DNA from: Halorhodospira halophila
Lineage (GTDB): Bacteria > Pseudomonadota > Gammaproteobacteria > Nitrococcales > Halorhodospiraceae
Length of the DNA stretch: 64,000 bases
Reading direction: 5' to 3'
Assembly (NCBI RefSeq): GCF_016653405.1
Contig: NZ_NHSN01000019.1
Span: 48,733 to 112,732, forward strand
In this document: positions 32,129 to 40,912 of the stretch, one piece after another
Layout: each line of letters starts with the position of its first letter
Numbering within the stretch: the stretch's first letter is position 1
Position numbers and translations under genes: made by a program
Notes under the pieces: generated by a model
Told to the model about the DNA's origin: nothing
Databases searched by the model: none
The model's input: only the letters and a program-made list of their open reading frames with translations

Positions 32129-33386
32129 AGAACTGCCCTGCATGCGGACCTTCACGGTGCGCGACGGTTGCCTGAGCCTGAGCGGCAGACCGGTCCCTGA
32201 GCTGGTAGCCGAGGCCGGCGGGACACCGGTGTATCTGTACGACGAAGCCATGCTGCAGACGCGGCTGGCCGAACTCCGGGGCGCCCTCCCCGGCGATGTG
32301 GCCGTGCATTACGCCGTCAAGGCGAACCCCATGCCGGCGTTGCTACAGTACCTGGCCGATCGCGTGGACGGATTCGATATCGCCTCTGCCGGCGAGTTGG
32401 AGCGGCTGCGCACCATCGGTGTGGCCCCGGATCGGATCAGCTTTGCCGGCCCGGGCAAACGCGACGAAGAGCTTGCCGCTGCCATTGCGGCCGGGATCAC
32501 GCTGCACATCGAGTCCGCCGGCGAACTGGAGCGGGTGGCGGAGCTGGCGTCCCGTTCCGAGGCGAGACCCCAGGTCGCCCTGCGCATCAACCCAAACTTT
32601 GAACTCAAACGCTCTGGCATGAGGATGGCCGGCGGCCCGCAGCCCTTTGGGATCGACGCCGAGTGCGCACCGCAGCTCCTGCAACGCATGGATGCGCTGC
32701 CGGTCGCCTTCCAGGGCTTCCACCTCTTCGCCGGTTCACAGAATCTGCGCACCGATCTGCTGATCGAGGCACTGGAGCCGATGTTCCGGCTCCTCGGCGA
32801 CCTGGCCGCGCAGGCGCCGGGACCGGTTCGACAGGTCACCCTCGGGGCCGGACTCGGCATCCCCTACTTCCCGGGCGATCAGCCGGTGGACCTGCCCGCC
32901 TACGCCCGGGCACTGGATAGCTGCCTGGCCCAGCGCCCGGAAAGCCTTCAGGGAACCCGAATCGCCCTGGAGCTGGGCCGTTACCTGGTGGGTGAGGCCG
33001 GCGTCTATATCGCCCGCGTGATCGACCGCAAGGTCTCGCGCGGACAGGTCTATCTGGTCATCGACGGGGGCATGCACCACCACCTGGCGGCCTCCGGCAA
33101 CCTCGGCCAGGTCGTGCGACGCAACTTCCCTGTGGCGGTGGCCAACCGGATGGACGAACCGGCCCAAGAGACCGCTACGGTGGTCGGCCCCCTGTGCACC
33201 CCCCTGGATCGCCTCGCCGAGCAGGTGGAACTCCCCACCGCCGAACCGGGGGATCTGATCGCCGTCTTCCAGTCGGGGGCTTACGGGCTGACGGCCAGTC
33301 CGGTGCATTTCCTCAGCCATCCCCTGCCGCGGGAGCGGCTGATTCCAACCATTCAGGAGGGTTCACGCCGTGGCCACACCCGTTGA
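32115..33386 (+). CDS. PLP-dependent decarboxylase, exosortase A-associated
   Basis: 423-residue fold-type III enzyme related to diaminopimelate and ornithine decarboxylases. It shows the PLP lysine in HYAVKANPMPALL (about residue 63), FDIASAGEL, FHLFAGSQN, the glycine loop LGAGLGIPYFPGD, and DLIAVFQSGAYGLTASP at the C-terminus. The subfamily accompanies the acyl-CoA ligase in exosortase A loci; together they may make an amine-bearing acyl unit. ATG 32115 overlaps the ligase gene; ATG 32142 (MRTFTVRDG) is a reasonable alternative matching usual family N-termini. Confidence 0.88.
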   Translation: MQRLEELPCMRTFTVRDGCLSLSGRPVPELVAEAGGTPVYLYDEAMLQTRLAELRGALPGDVAVHYAVKANPMPALLQYLADRVDGFDIASAGELERLRTIGVAPDRISFAGPGKRDEELAAAIAAGITLHIESAGELERVAELASRSEARPQVALRINPNFELKRSGMRMAGGPQPFGIDAECAPQLLQRMDALPVAFQGFHLFAGSQNLRTDLLIEALEPMFRLLGDLAAQAPGPVRQVTLGAGLGIPYFPGDQPVDLPAYARALDSCLAQRPESLQGTRIALELGRYLVGEAGVYIARVIDRKVSRGQVYLVIDGGMHHHLAASGNLGQVVRRNFPVAVANRMDEPAQETATVVGPLCTPLDRLAEQVELPTAEPGDLIAVFQSGAYGLTASPVHFLSHPLPRERLIPTIQEGSRRGHTR

Positions 33387-33891
33387 CACCTTCCAGCGCT
33401 ACTTCCGCTACCAGTTGCGACGCGGGCGGGATCACGATGTAGTCTCCGTCGTCTATGCGGGGGACTCGGCGCAGAACTCATCGCAGGAACCACAGACTAC
33501 GGCCTCGGTGGACCTGGTACCGCAACAGCGCACGGCCCTGGTCCGGGACATCCGCATCACCCCGGAGTTTCGGCTACGCGAGGATGAGGGCGAGACCACC
33601 CACGGCGACCTGAAGCGATTACGGCACCTCTACAGCCGCACCTTCCCGCTGCCCTACGCGGCGGCGATGGCCGGGGCCCTGGCCCACGCCAGCAACCGGG
33701 ACTTACGGCAGCTGCGCGCCTACCTCTCGCGGGATGAGATCCGCATCCTGCCGCATCTCTTTGCGTTGCAGCACTGTGGCGACCGTGAGTATCAGGGGCA
33801 AACGCGCCAGCTTTTGAACACCGCGGCGGAGCGCATGCCGGTGTTCTACGAGTTCGTCTGTATTGCCGCCCGGGAGTTGGCGGAGTCATAG
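33370..33891 (+). CDS. Uncharacterised protein following the decarboxylase
   Basis: 173-residue soluble protein with no domain I recognise. Charged residues are abundant (RRGRDHD, LREDEGETTHGDLKRLRHLY) and the C-terminal half looks helical. GTG 33370 has AGGAGGG 9 bases upstream and overlaps the decarboxylase gene by 17 bases, so it belongs to the ligase/decarboxylase operon. No signal peptide or membrane segment is seen. The context suggests an accessory role in that pathway. Confidence 0.65.
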   Translation: MATPVDTFQRYFRYQLRRGRDHDVVSVVYAGDSAQNSSQEPQTTASVDLVPQQRTALVRDIRITPEFRLREDEGETTHGDLKRLRHLYSRTFPLPYAAAMAGALAHASNRDLRQLRAYLSRDEIRILPHLFALQHCGDREYQGQTRQLLNTAAERMPVFYEFVCIAARELAES

Positions 33892-33907
33892 CTTCAACCG
33901 CCAAACT
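33875..33907. terminator. Hairpin between convergent genes
   Basis: AGTTGGCGG pairs with CCGCCAAACT (one bulged A) across a 14-base loop spanning the 3' ends of the convergent genes ending at 33891 and 33906. No T run follows on either strand, so termination strength is uncertain. Confidence 0.4.
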
Positions 33908-35309
33908 AGGAGCCGGCAATCACGCGCCCTGCTTTTGCCGGGGCCGCCGCGTCCCTGCGCGTGAGGGCGAAGGCCAACCAATCGAGCAGCATCACAGCAC
34001 CCGCTGCCGCAAGGCCGGCAAGCACTAGCGAACTGGAGTCGGGGCGCCCCCCCTCCGTGAACAGCTTGCCGAACTCCACCAACGCCGCGAGACTCACCGC
34101 AACCCCGGCCGCCCAGGCTGCGATCTGATAACGCGTCGCCCGTACTCGCAAGGCCAGGAGCCAGGCAAAAACACCCAACGGCGCATAGAGGAGCAGGTGG
34201 AAGAGCATGCTGCGTAGGGCCGCAACTTCCGCGACGTTGTAGTGGTAGTAGAACGGAAGTAAACGGGTGCTTTGAAGGGTGTCAACGGCTTGGTCGATAT
34301 CCCAATGGTAGGGTCGGAACTCGTGGCTACCCAACACGAGGAGCAGCGTATAAGGCAACGCAGCACCAGCGACCAAGAGCGGCCCCCATTGCCGCAGAGC
34401 GGCCAAAAGGCGGCTGGCATCGGTCAACATGCTCCTTCCGATGAAGATCCCCAGGGTGATGCCGAAAGCGCGCATCATTGCTGAACGCCCTTCAACGACC
34501 CCGGAGGCCACGAAAAGATTGAGTAGCTCCAGGCCCACGGCCACCGCGAGCGCTGCCGCCATACCAAGCCGCCAAGGCTCTCGCCGAACGCGCGGGATCA
34601 GCACGACCAGCAACAAGCCCAGCGGGAGGCTGGCCACCAACTCCGCCCCCCGAAACCCTACGCAGGAAGGATCCGCGAGGCAGCCCGCACTTTGCGCCCA
34701 TAGGTGAACCGCGCCGGATGTCAGGCGCTCGGCAACCGCCCAGGGGCTGAGCACGAGATCAAAGGGCAACAAGATCAGCCCGGTGTAAGCTAAGACATAT
34801 GCAGAAACGACCACCAGCAGCGCCGTGGGGCCGCCGCGACGTATGTGTCCAAGCCAGCCACCGAGCCAACCGCGCAGGGCAAACCAACTGACCACTCCGA
34901 TAACGCCACCGAGGAAGTTCCCGCTCATATCAGCAATGGCGGGGTAACGAACCGGCAGCCAGATCTGCAGGAACTCGATGGTCATGGTGGTCATCAGCGC
35001 GACCAGGGCCGCAAGCACCCCCATCACCCACTGCCCTGCGCGACCTTGAACCGCGTGCGACAACCAGGCCGCCCAGAAGAACCCCAGCGGTACGTAGAGC
35101 AGCACGTTGGCCACCCATTGGCCTTGGTTGCCCCCGGTGATCCCGTGGAATCCGATGCTGGTGTAGACCTCCCAGGCCCGCTCCACACTGATGTCACGGA
35201 ACTCAAACGGCAGGAGTGTAGCGTAGGCGATCACACCCAAACTGAGCCACGCGCCTATGCAGCAGGCGCGGTAGCTCAATGGATCAGCAGGGGGATTACG
35301 CAGCGACAC
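33906..35309 (-). CDS. VanZ-family membrane protein with three VanZ units
   Basis: 467-residue membrane protein made of three repeats of the VanZ-like unit. Each has LLPF, a P-L-G helix and an E-F/L-x-x-L-F helix: LLPFEFR...LLYVPLGFFW...IEFLQIWLP; LLPFDLV...VASLPLGLLL...LELLNLFVA; LLPFYYH...LLYAPLGVFA...LVEFGKLFT. VanZ proteins are common in exosortase A clusters; their exact role is unknown. GTG 35309 (AGGAA 7 bases upstream) is preferred to GTG 35339. It is convergent with the decarboxylase operon. Confidence 0.82.
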   Translation of the reverse strand: MSLRNPPADPLSYRACCIGAWLSLGVIAYATLLPFEFRDISVERAWEVYTSIGFHGITGGNQGQWVANVLLYVPLGFFWAAWLSHAVQGRAGQWVMGVLAALVALMTTMTIEFLQIWLPVRYPAIADMSGNFLGGVIGVVSWFALRGWLGGWLGHIRRGGPTALLVVVSAYVLAYTGLILLPFDLVLSPWAVAERLTSGAVHLWAQSAGCLADPSCVGFRGAELVASLPLGLLLVVLIPRVRREPWRLGMAAALAVAVGLELLNLFVASGVVEGRSAMMRAFGITLGIFIGRSMLTDASRLLAALRQWGPLLVAGAALPYTLLLVLGSHEFRPYHWDIDQAVDTLQSTRLLPFYYHYNVAEVAALRSMLFHLLLYAPLGVFAWLLALRVRATRYQIAAWAAGVAVSLAALVEFGKLFTEGGRPDSSSLVLAGLAAAGAVMLLDWLAFALTRRDAAAPAKAGRVIAGS

Positions 35310-35531
35310 AGACAGGTTCCTGTAGCCCTCAGCCCACACACAGGGCCTGACCCATGATCGGATGAAGGCTCATTGTATCCGTTCGTGGCCACCACGGTAC
35401 GTAATTGAGGTCCAAGATCAACGGTTCCGGAGCATCGGTGATCGCCCTACCCTCCCCCAGTCAATGGCATGGTAATCTGCTGCTCACTGGTCTCGCCTTG
35501 TGTGCCGCGAGACTACACTGGGAGGTTAGCC

Positions 35532-35558
35532 ATGCCGCAAGGATCGCTTCTCGGTTAA
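35532..35558 (+). other. Short leader reading frame before the GNAT gene
   Basis: ATG 35532 has a good GGAGG box 6 bases upstream and encodes only 8 residues (MPQGSLLG) before a stop at 35558, two bases before ATG 35561. It may be a translational leader, or the remnant of a real start lost by frameshift. Confidence 0.3.
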
Positions 35559-35560
35559 AA

Positions 35561-36220
35561 ATGGCCCGCCTGAACACTGCGCTCATCCTCCTCAACGGCG
35601 TCCTAAGAAGGCTGTCACGGCGCATGGAGGCACATCGGTACTACCTGCTGGCGCAACCGGTGGGTCAGAACCGACTCCTGCCCGCCAACCTGCGCCATGC
35701 CATCCGAGTCGAGCAGGCCCGTGCCGATGCCGCGATCCTGACCCGGTCCGGGCGGCCAGACGAAGAGCTGCGGGCTCGCGCGCAGGCGGGCGCGGTCTGC
35801 TTCGTCGCGTACCAGGATGACGAGCCCAGCGGCTTCCTGTGGCTGCACCCCGGCCCCCACGAGGAGCGCACGCACCCCTGCGTCCTGCAGCCGGCACCTT
35901 CCGGGCAGGCCTGGCTTGATCTGGATATCGTGATCCTGCCTCATGCGAGGCACTCATTAACCTTCGCTGCCCTTTGGGATGCCGCCAATGCCTATCTGCG
36001 CGAGCAGGACGCATCCTGGTGCCAAAGCCGGATCTCGGCGTTCAACGCCCACTCCCTGCGAGCCCACCAACGGCTGGGAGCCCGAATCATCGGGAGCCTC
36101 ACCTTCGTGCAGCTTGGACGCTGGCACTTGGTGCTGGGCGGCCCAGCACCAAGGTTACACCTGAGCGCGCCTGATCGTGGTAAACCGATTGTACAACTCC
36201 GGGCACCGTGCGATACCTGA
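35561..36220 (+). CDS. GNAT-like acetyltransferase
   Basis: 219-residue protein with a GNAT-like C-terminal half. An exposed strand VCFVAYQDDEPSGFLWLHPG is followed by LDIVILPHARHSLTFAALWDAANAYL (acyl-CoA strand/helix) and SAFNAHSLRAHQRLGARIIGSL, the usual final motif with Asn and the SLRAHxRLGA helix. It probably acylates a sugar or nucleotide-sugar. ATG 35561 is not preceded by a good ribosome-binding site; a leader frame with one lies just upstream. The next gene may start within or just after its 3' end. Confidence 0.68.
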   Translation: MARLNTALILLNGVLRRLSRRMEAHRYYLLAQPVGQNRLLPANLRHAIRVEQARADAAILTRSGRPDEELRARAQAGAVCFVAYQDDEPSGFLWLHPGPHEERTHPCVLQPAPSGQAWLDLDIVILPHARHSLTFAALWDAANAYLREQDASWCQSRISAFNAHSLRAHQRLGARIIGSLTFVQLGRWHLVLGGPAPRLHLSAPDRGKPIVQLRAPCDT

Positions 36221-36267
36221 ACTCAGGCAAACGGCCCAGGAGCCAAAGTAGAGGTGGAGTCCGAACA

Positions 36268-39027
36268 TTGAGCGATCCGACCCGAGCTGCCCGCAAACCC
36301 ACCCTGGCCCACCTGTTTCTGCTTACCCTGATCATGGGTCTTCTCTCCCACGTCGCTCACGCGGAGACCGTCTCAGTCGGCGACAGCGACGAGCTTGAGA
36401 CCGCGCTGCGTGAGGCGCAGCCGGGCGAGACGATCGAACTCCGCCCGGGCGACTATGTACTCCCCAGCCTGACCCTGCGGACGGACGGCGAAGCCGACGC
36501 CCCGATCACGGTTCAGTCAGTCATCCCTGGCAAGGCGCGGATCTGGTCGGACCACACCACGCTCATGAAGCTTTACGGTGCACATTGGCACTTCCGTGGG
36601 CTCGACTTCCAGGGGAGCCGGAGCGCCAACCATGCCTTCCACATCGTCCGGGGGGCCGACGATGTTGTTCTGGAAGGCAACCGCTTCCAGAACTTCCACG
36701 CGGCCATCAAGGCCAATGGGGAAGGCAGCCCACCCTCCTTCCCGGATCGCGTACGAATCCACCGGAACGTCTTTAACAACGAGACGGCGCGGGACACCAA
36801 CCAACCCGTCGCCGCCATCAACGTCAATGGCGGGCGCGACTGGGTGATCACGGAGAACTTCATCAGCGACATCGGCTACGCGGCGGAGCGCCACGGCGTC
36901 AGCACCAGCACGGCGTTCGTCAAGGGCGGCGCCTACGGTGCCACGTTCGATCGCAATGTCGTCATCTGCGAGTGGCGACACACCGGCGGTTACCGGGCCG
37001 GCATGTCTTTCGGGGGCGGCGGCACCGGTGAGCGATACTTCGACCGCCGCGGCATGGAGCACTGCCGGGAGAACTGCCCGGAGGTGCGCAACAGCCGCAT
37101 GACCAACAACATCATCCTCAACTGCCCCAACCACGCCGGCATCTACCTGAATCAGGCGCACGATGTCTTGATCAGCAACAACACCGTCTACGATGCCTTC
37201 GGTGTCATCGCCCAATTCCCCCACACGGCGGCACGCGTTCAGGACAATCTGATGACCGGCCGGGTATGGACCCGGCGGGACGCCCAAGTGGATACCGCTG
37301 GCAACCTGACCAGCGGCTGGCCCGGGCCCTGGGGCTACTTGCCCAGCGTGCGCAGCCGACTCCACGCCCCCGAGCCCGGCCAGGAGGGTAGCAACTCCGA
37401 CGGCATCGAAGCCGCCCTGGACTGGGCCGTTGCACGGACCCGTGACGCCGTGGACTGGCTTGGCGCCTCGCGGCTGGGTAAAGGGTTGAACCGCTACGAG
37501 GACTGGCTGACCGCACCCGCCTTCGGACAACTACAACCACGGGACCCCGAGGCGATCCTCGGCCGGGGCCACGGCGACGCCGGTGTCGATCACGACTTCT
37601 GCGGGCAACCCAGAGAAGGTGCCGTGGACGTGGGGGCCATCCAGTACACGGCGGGCGACTGCACGCTCCAGCGGGAACTCCCCCGGCGCCACGGGGAGCT
37701 CTTTGCCGGTCTCAGCCAGGGGGATCAGCGCCACCCGGAAACGCCGGCAGCGGCTCAGAGAGACATGGCTGCCCCCCTCGACTTACCGGCGCCAACCCGC
37801 ACCCTGTCAGCGACTCCGGAGAGCTTCTCCGAAAAGGTGGCCGAACTACGCCCCGGCGACGCCCTTGAGCTCGAACCGGGCACCTACTCCGGTGGCCTCG
37901 ACCTGCGTGGCCTGGAAGGGACAGAAGAACGTCCCATCGTGATCCGCGGCCCGGAGAGGGGCGAGGGACAGGAAACCGCTGTGCTGCTTGGTGAATCAGG
38001 GCGAAACACGGTCCGCTTCGAGGATTCCGCCCACATCGTGCTGAAGAACCTGGAACTCGATGGCCGGGGCCGTAACGTCTCTGCGGTCGTGGCGGAGGCC
38101 ACGGGCGATTACGCCCACGACATCACGCTCGATGGCCTGTCCATCCACGGCTATGACGGGATTCGCGGCAACTCCGGGATCACCACCCGCTCCACCGCGT
38201 GGAACTGGGTGATCCGCAACAGCGAGATCCGCCGCGTCGGAACGGGGATGTACCTGGGCCAGCCCGACGGGGCACCGTTTATCGCCGGCGTCATCGAGGG
38301 CAATCAGATCGCCGAAACCCTCGGCTATGGCATGCAGATCAAGCACCAGGACGAACGCACCATGGTCCCCGGCATGCCGACGGATCCTCAGCGCACTGTC
38401 ATCCGTGGCAACACCTTTGACAAGGCCGAGGGCGGCGAGCGCGGCAGTGGCGCCCGCCCGAACCTCCTGGTGGGGCACTTCCCGACCTTCGGGCCGGGGC
38501 AGCACGACCAGTACCTGATCCACGGCAACCTCTTCTTTGAGAACCCGCACCAGCGCCTATTCCAGGGCGAGGGCAACGTCGCCCTCTATAACAACCTCTT
38601 TGTCAATCGACACGGGGTCTCCGGGTTGGGCGGGGATGGCGCGATCTTCCTGCGTCATAACGATGTACCCAAAGACCTCTACGTCCTCAACAACACGTTC
38701 GTCACCGAGGGATTCGGGCTGCGGATCGCCGAGCCGGATACGGACTACGAGCAGATCGTGCAGGGCAACGCGATCTTCTCCGCCGAGCCTTTGAGCCTCG
38801 ATGGCATCGAGGCCCCCGACAACTTCACGGCCGACCTGCCAGCAGCCTGGGATAAACTGGTCCGCGCGGACGGCAGCTTAGAGCAGCTGGATCTGACACC
38901 CCGTGCGGGCGCCTTGGAACGGGACACCGAACTCTCCTGGCCCAAGGAGCTACCCGGGCTGGACCGGGATTACCATGGCGCCCAGCGGTCCCAATCGGTC
39001 TGGGGCGCGCTGCAGGCGCGGGAGTAA
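36268..39027 (+). CDS. Secreted double parallel beta-helix (polysaccharide lyase-like) protein
   Basis: 919-residue secreted protein with two related right-handed beta-helix domains. A signal peptide (LAHLFLLTLIMGLLSHVAHA) is followed by domain 1 (about residues 33-460). Domain 2 starts near residue 510 with ESFSEKVAELRPGDALELEPGTY, parallel to DELETALREAQPGETIELRPGDY in domain 1. Many Asn/Gly-rich coils are visible (VISNNTVYD, VIEGNQIAET, LYVLNNTF). The fold fits chondroitinase B/alginate lyase-like or epimerase enzymes acting on acidic polysaccharide. Catalytic residues cannot be assigned with certainty. TTG 36268 with GGTGGAG upstream is preferred to GTG 36208, which would overlap the GNAT gene. 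Confidence 0.78.
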   Translation: MSDPTRAARKPTLAHLFLLTLIMGLLSHVAHAETVSVGDSDELETALREAQPGETIELRPGDYVLPSLTLRTDGEADAPITVQSVIPGKARIWSDHTTLMKLYGAHWHFRGLDFQGSRSANHAFHIVRGADDVVLEGNRFQNFHAAIKANGEGSPPSFPDRVRIHRNVFNNETARDTNQPVAAINVNGGRDWVITENFISDIGYAAERHGVSTSTAFVKGGAYGATFDRNVVICEWRHTGGYRAGMSFGGGGTGERYFDRRGMEHCRENCPEVRNSRMTNNIILNCPNHAGIYLNQAHDVLISNNTVYDAFGVIAQFPHTAARVQDNLMTGRVWTRRDAQVDTAGNLTSGWPGPWGYLPSVRSRLHAPEPGQEGSNSDGIEAALDWAVARTRDAVDWLGASRLGKGLNRYEDWLTAPAFGQLQPRDPEAILGRGHGDAGVDHDFCGQPREGAVDVGAIQYTAGDCTLQRELPRRHGELFAGLSQGDQRHPETPAAAQRDMAAPLDLPAPTRTLSATPESFSEKVAELRPGDALELEPGTYSGGLDLRGLEGTEERPIVIRGPERGEGQETAVLLGESGRNTVRFEDSAHIVLKNLELDGRGRNVSAVVAEATGDYAHDITLDGLSIHGYDGIRGNSGITTRSTAWNWVIRNSEIRRVGTGMYLGQPDGAPFIAGVIEGNQIAETLGYGMQIKHQDERTMVPGMPTDPQRTVIRGNTFDKAEGGERGSGARPNLLVGHFPTFGPGQHDQYLIHGNLFFENPHQRLFQGEGNVALYNNLFVNRHGVSGLGGDGAIFLRHNDVPKDLYVLNNTFVTEGFGLRIAEPDTDYEQIVQGNAIFSAEPLSLDGIEAPDNFTADLPAAWDKLVRADGSLEQLDLTPRAGALERDTELSWPKELPGLDRDYHGAQRSQSVWGALQARE

Positions 39028-39035
39028 CCTCCCGC
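39018..39035. terminator. Hairpin between convergent genes
   Basis: Perfect 7-base stem GCGGGAG / CTCCCGC with a TAAC loop containing the stop codon of the beta-helix gene. The convergent deacetylase gene ends at 39042. No T run follows, so it may act as a weak bidirectional terminator. Confidence 0.4.
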
Positions 39036-39041
39036 TGCTCG

Positions 39042-40052
39042 TCAGGCGGTGACCGTTTCTGGCCGACGGATGAGGAGGTTGCGCAGCATCCGTGCCGCGA
39101 AGCCGCGGGCGTGCCGATCCCAGGGTGTGAAACGGGGGAGCTCAAGGGGGTCGGCATGCCGTCGCGCCGCCCCCCACGCCGTCGATACCGCGGCCTGGAA
39201 GCCGCAAGCCTCGACGAGTTGCACGTCGCGCGCGGTGTAATCGCGCCCCGGCTGCCCGTTCGGATAGGCGAACAGCCGCACCGGCTCACTGAGCACTTCC
39301 TCGAGGACCTCGCGACTGCCTCCGATTTCCGTGCGAGCGGTGGCATCATCGACACGGCTCAGGATGGGGTGCGAGCGGGTGTGGGCGCCGATCTCGAAAC
39401 CACCGGTGGCCAACTGACGGAGGCCATCGGTGGTCATCATCAGATCTCGCGGCAGCGAGACCCCGCTCTCGCGTACCAGCCGAGCCACACGTTCTTCGCG
39501 CTCCACCCCGTCCAAGTGCTTGACACTACGAATCACTGCCTCGGCCAACCGGCGACGATCCTCGTCGCCGGCGATTCGCCAGACGCCGACCCCCCAGGCG
39601 CTCAGGTCCGTTTCCCCTTTGGGCAAAGCTCGCACGGCCTCGATGATCCGATCATTGAACATGACCCCGCCGTCTAGGTAATCCGCAGCGACGAAGCAGG
39701 TGGCCGGAAGCCCCAGGGCGCGGAGAACCGGGAGCGCGCAGTGGAGGTTGTCGGCGTAGCCGTCGTCAAAAGTGATACAGGCAGCCCGCGGGGGAAGCCG
39801 GCCGCGCCGCAGGGCGGTCACGGCCTCCGATAACGGCAGGACTCGGAACAGCGCCTGGACCCAGCCCATCTGTTCGGCGAACTCGGCCTGGTTCGGCTCC
39901 CCGGGGCGCAGGGGATCCCGCTCGGGCAGGACCCTGTGGTAGATCAGGATGCTCAATGCCCCGCTGCCCCCCGGCGCCAAGAGCCGCAAGGGTAGCCACG
40001 CCGCCGCCAGCGCGGCCCGCTCCGCCGGGGAAGGCGCGATGGGGAAACTCAT
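39042..40052 (-). CDS. Polysaccharide deacetylase (NodB homology)
   Basis: 336-residue carbohydrate esterase family 4-like protein. It shows the metal-binding TFDDGYADN (about residues 93-101) and GAHTRSHPIL (H-x3-H, about 220-229), the LFAYPNGQPGRDYTA motif, and LILIYHR near the N-terminus as in PEP-CTERM-associated deacetylases. It would remove N-acetyl groups from the growing glycan. No clear signal peptide is seen; the N-terminal hydrophobic segment is short. ATG 40052 overlaps the stop of the ATP-grasp gene (ATGA), so it belongs to the 43823-39042 operon. Confidence 0.86.
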   Translation of the reverse strand: MSFPIAPSPAERAALAAAWLPLRLLAPGGSGALSILIYHRVLPERDPLRPGEPNQAEFAEQMGWVQALFRVLPLSEAVTALRRGRLPPRAACITFDDGYADNLHCALPVLRALGLPATCFVAADYLDGGVMFNDRIIEAVRALPKGETDLSAWGVGVWRIAGDEDRRRLAEAVIRSVKHLDGVEREERVARLVRESGVSLPRDLMMTTDGLRQLATGGFEIGAHTRSHPILSRVDDATARTEIGGSREVLEEVLSEPVRLFAYPNGQPGRDYTARDVQLVEACGFQAAVSTAWGAARRHADPLELPRFTPWDRHARGFAARMLRNLLIRRPETVTA

Positions 40053-40912
40053 GCGAACAGCCGATCGGAGACCGGCCCCTCTGCCTCCGGCGGGATGAAC
40101 GGCTCGTCGGCACTACCCGGGCAATTGGTCAGTTCGCCGACGAAACAGTGCTGGCCATCCGTGTACAGATCCACGCGGATGAACTCGAACGGCGCGGCCA
40201 GGGCGGTGGCCAGATCGAGCATCTCCTGCAGGTTTTCGGGCCGCGGCACCGCCCGATCCGCCGGCGGATAGAGCATGGACGCCCCCAAATCCTGCCACTC
40301 CGGCGTGTAGAGTGCCCGGGTGTGGCGTGTATGCCGATCGAGATCCACCTGGATGAGACGCGGCTGGCCCCGGTAGCAGAAGATCTTGTAATCGGAGAGC
40401 TCGGGATCTTCGAAAAGGATCGGCTCGACGATCACACGGGGCTGCAAATACCGATGATTGACCTCGCGGGTTGGCTCGTAGTGGTTGCGCTCAAGCCAAT
40501 TGACCAAGCGCTCGCGATCCACCGGACTCTCCGCCGTGTGGAAGGCCACCTCGCCCGAGAGGTGGGTAGGCTTGACACAGCACTGCTCCGGCAGCTGCAC
40601 CTGCCGCACCGCTTCCGGCGAGTCGAGCAACGCCAAAGTCGGAACGTTGTAGGAGTCCCCCACCTGCGCCCGCACGTAGAGCTTGGCCCAGGCCTTGTCG
40701 GTCACCAGCATGCGAAGGGGGTCGAGCAGCGTGTCGCTGGTCTTAAGCCGGAAAAGGTAATCCGGCAGGCGCATGGCGGAGGATGGCCAGCGCCGGTGGG
40801 TCCGCAGGAATCGAAGCAGCGCCACTAGCCGATCCCCGGCGCGGTTCCGGGGCGCCAGCCGCAGGATCGCGCGACCCAACACCCCGCTCTCCTGTTCGAC
40901 CTCTTCACTCAT
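40049..40912 (-). CDS. TupA-like ATP-grasp protein
   Basis: 287-residue protein of the TupA-like ATP-grasp group found in capsule and exopolysaccharide clusters. Signature stretches: LVTDKAWAKLYVRAQVGDSYNVPTLALL (about residues 68-95), CCVKPTHLSGEVAF with the ATP-binding lysine, DYKIFCYRGQPRLIQVDLDRH, and FEFIRVDLYTDGQHCFVGELTNCPGSA with the metal-binding acidic residues. It likely forms an amide or ester link to a sugar acid. Start and stop overlap neighbours as ATGA, so it is translationally coupled to the GNAT and deacetylase genes. Confidence 0.8.
   Translation of the reverse strand: MSEEVEQESGVLGRAILRLAPRNRAGDRLVALLRFLRTHRRWPSSAMRLPDYLFRLKTSDTLLDPLRMLVTDKAWAKLYVRAQVGDSYNVPTLALLDSPEAVRQVQLPEQCCVKPTHLSGEVAFHTAESPVDRERLVNWLERNHYEPTREVNHRYLQPRVIVEPILFEDPELSDYKIFCYRGQPRLIQVDLDRHTRHTRALYTPEWQDLGASMLYPPADRAVPRPENLQEMLDLATALAAPFEFIRVDLYTDGQHCFVGELTNCPGSADEPFIPPEAEGPVSDRLFA

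Noticed and set aside
35465..35481. TGGCATG followed by TCTGC upstream of the GNAT gene, resembling a sigma-54 box.
   Set aside because: The GG and GC dinucleotides are one base too far apart, and no shared upstream element is found at the usual distance.
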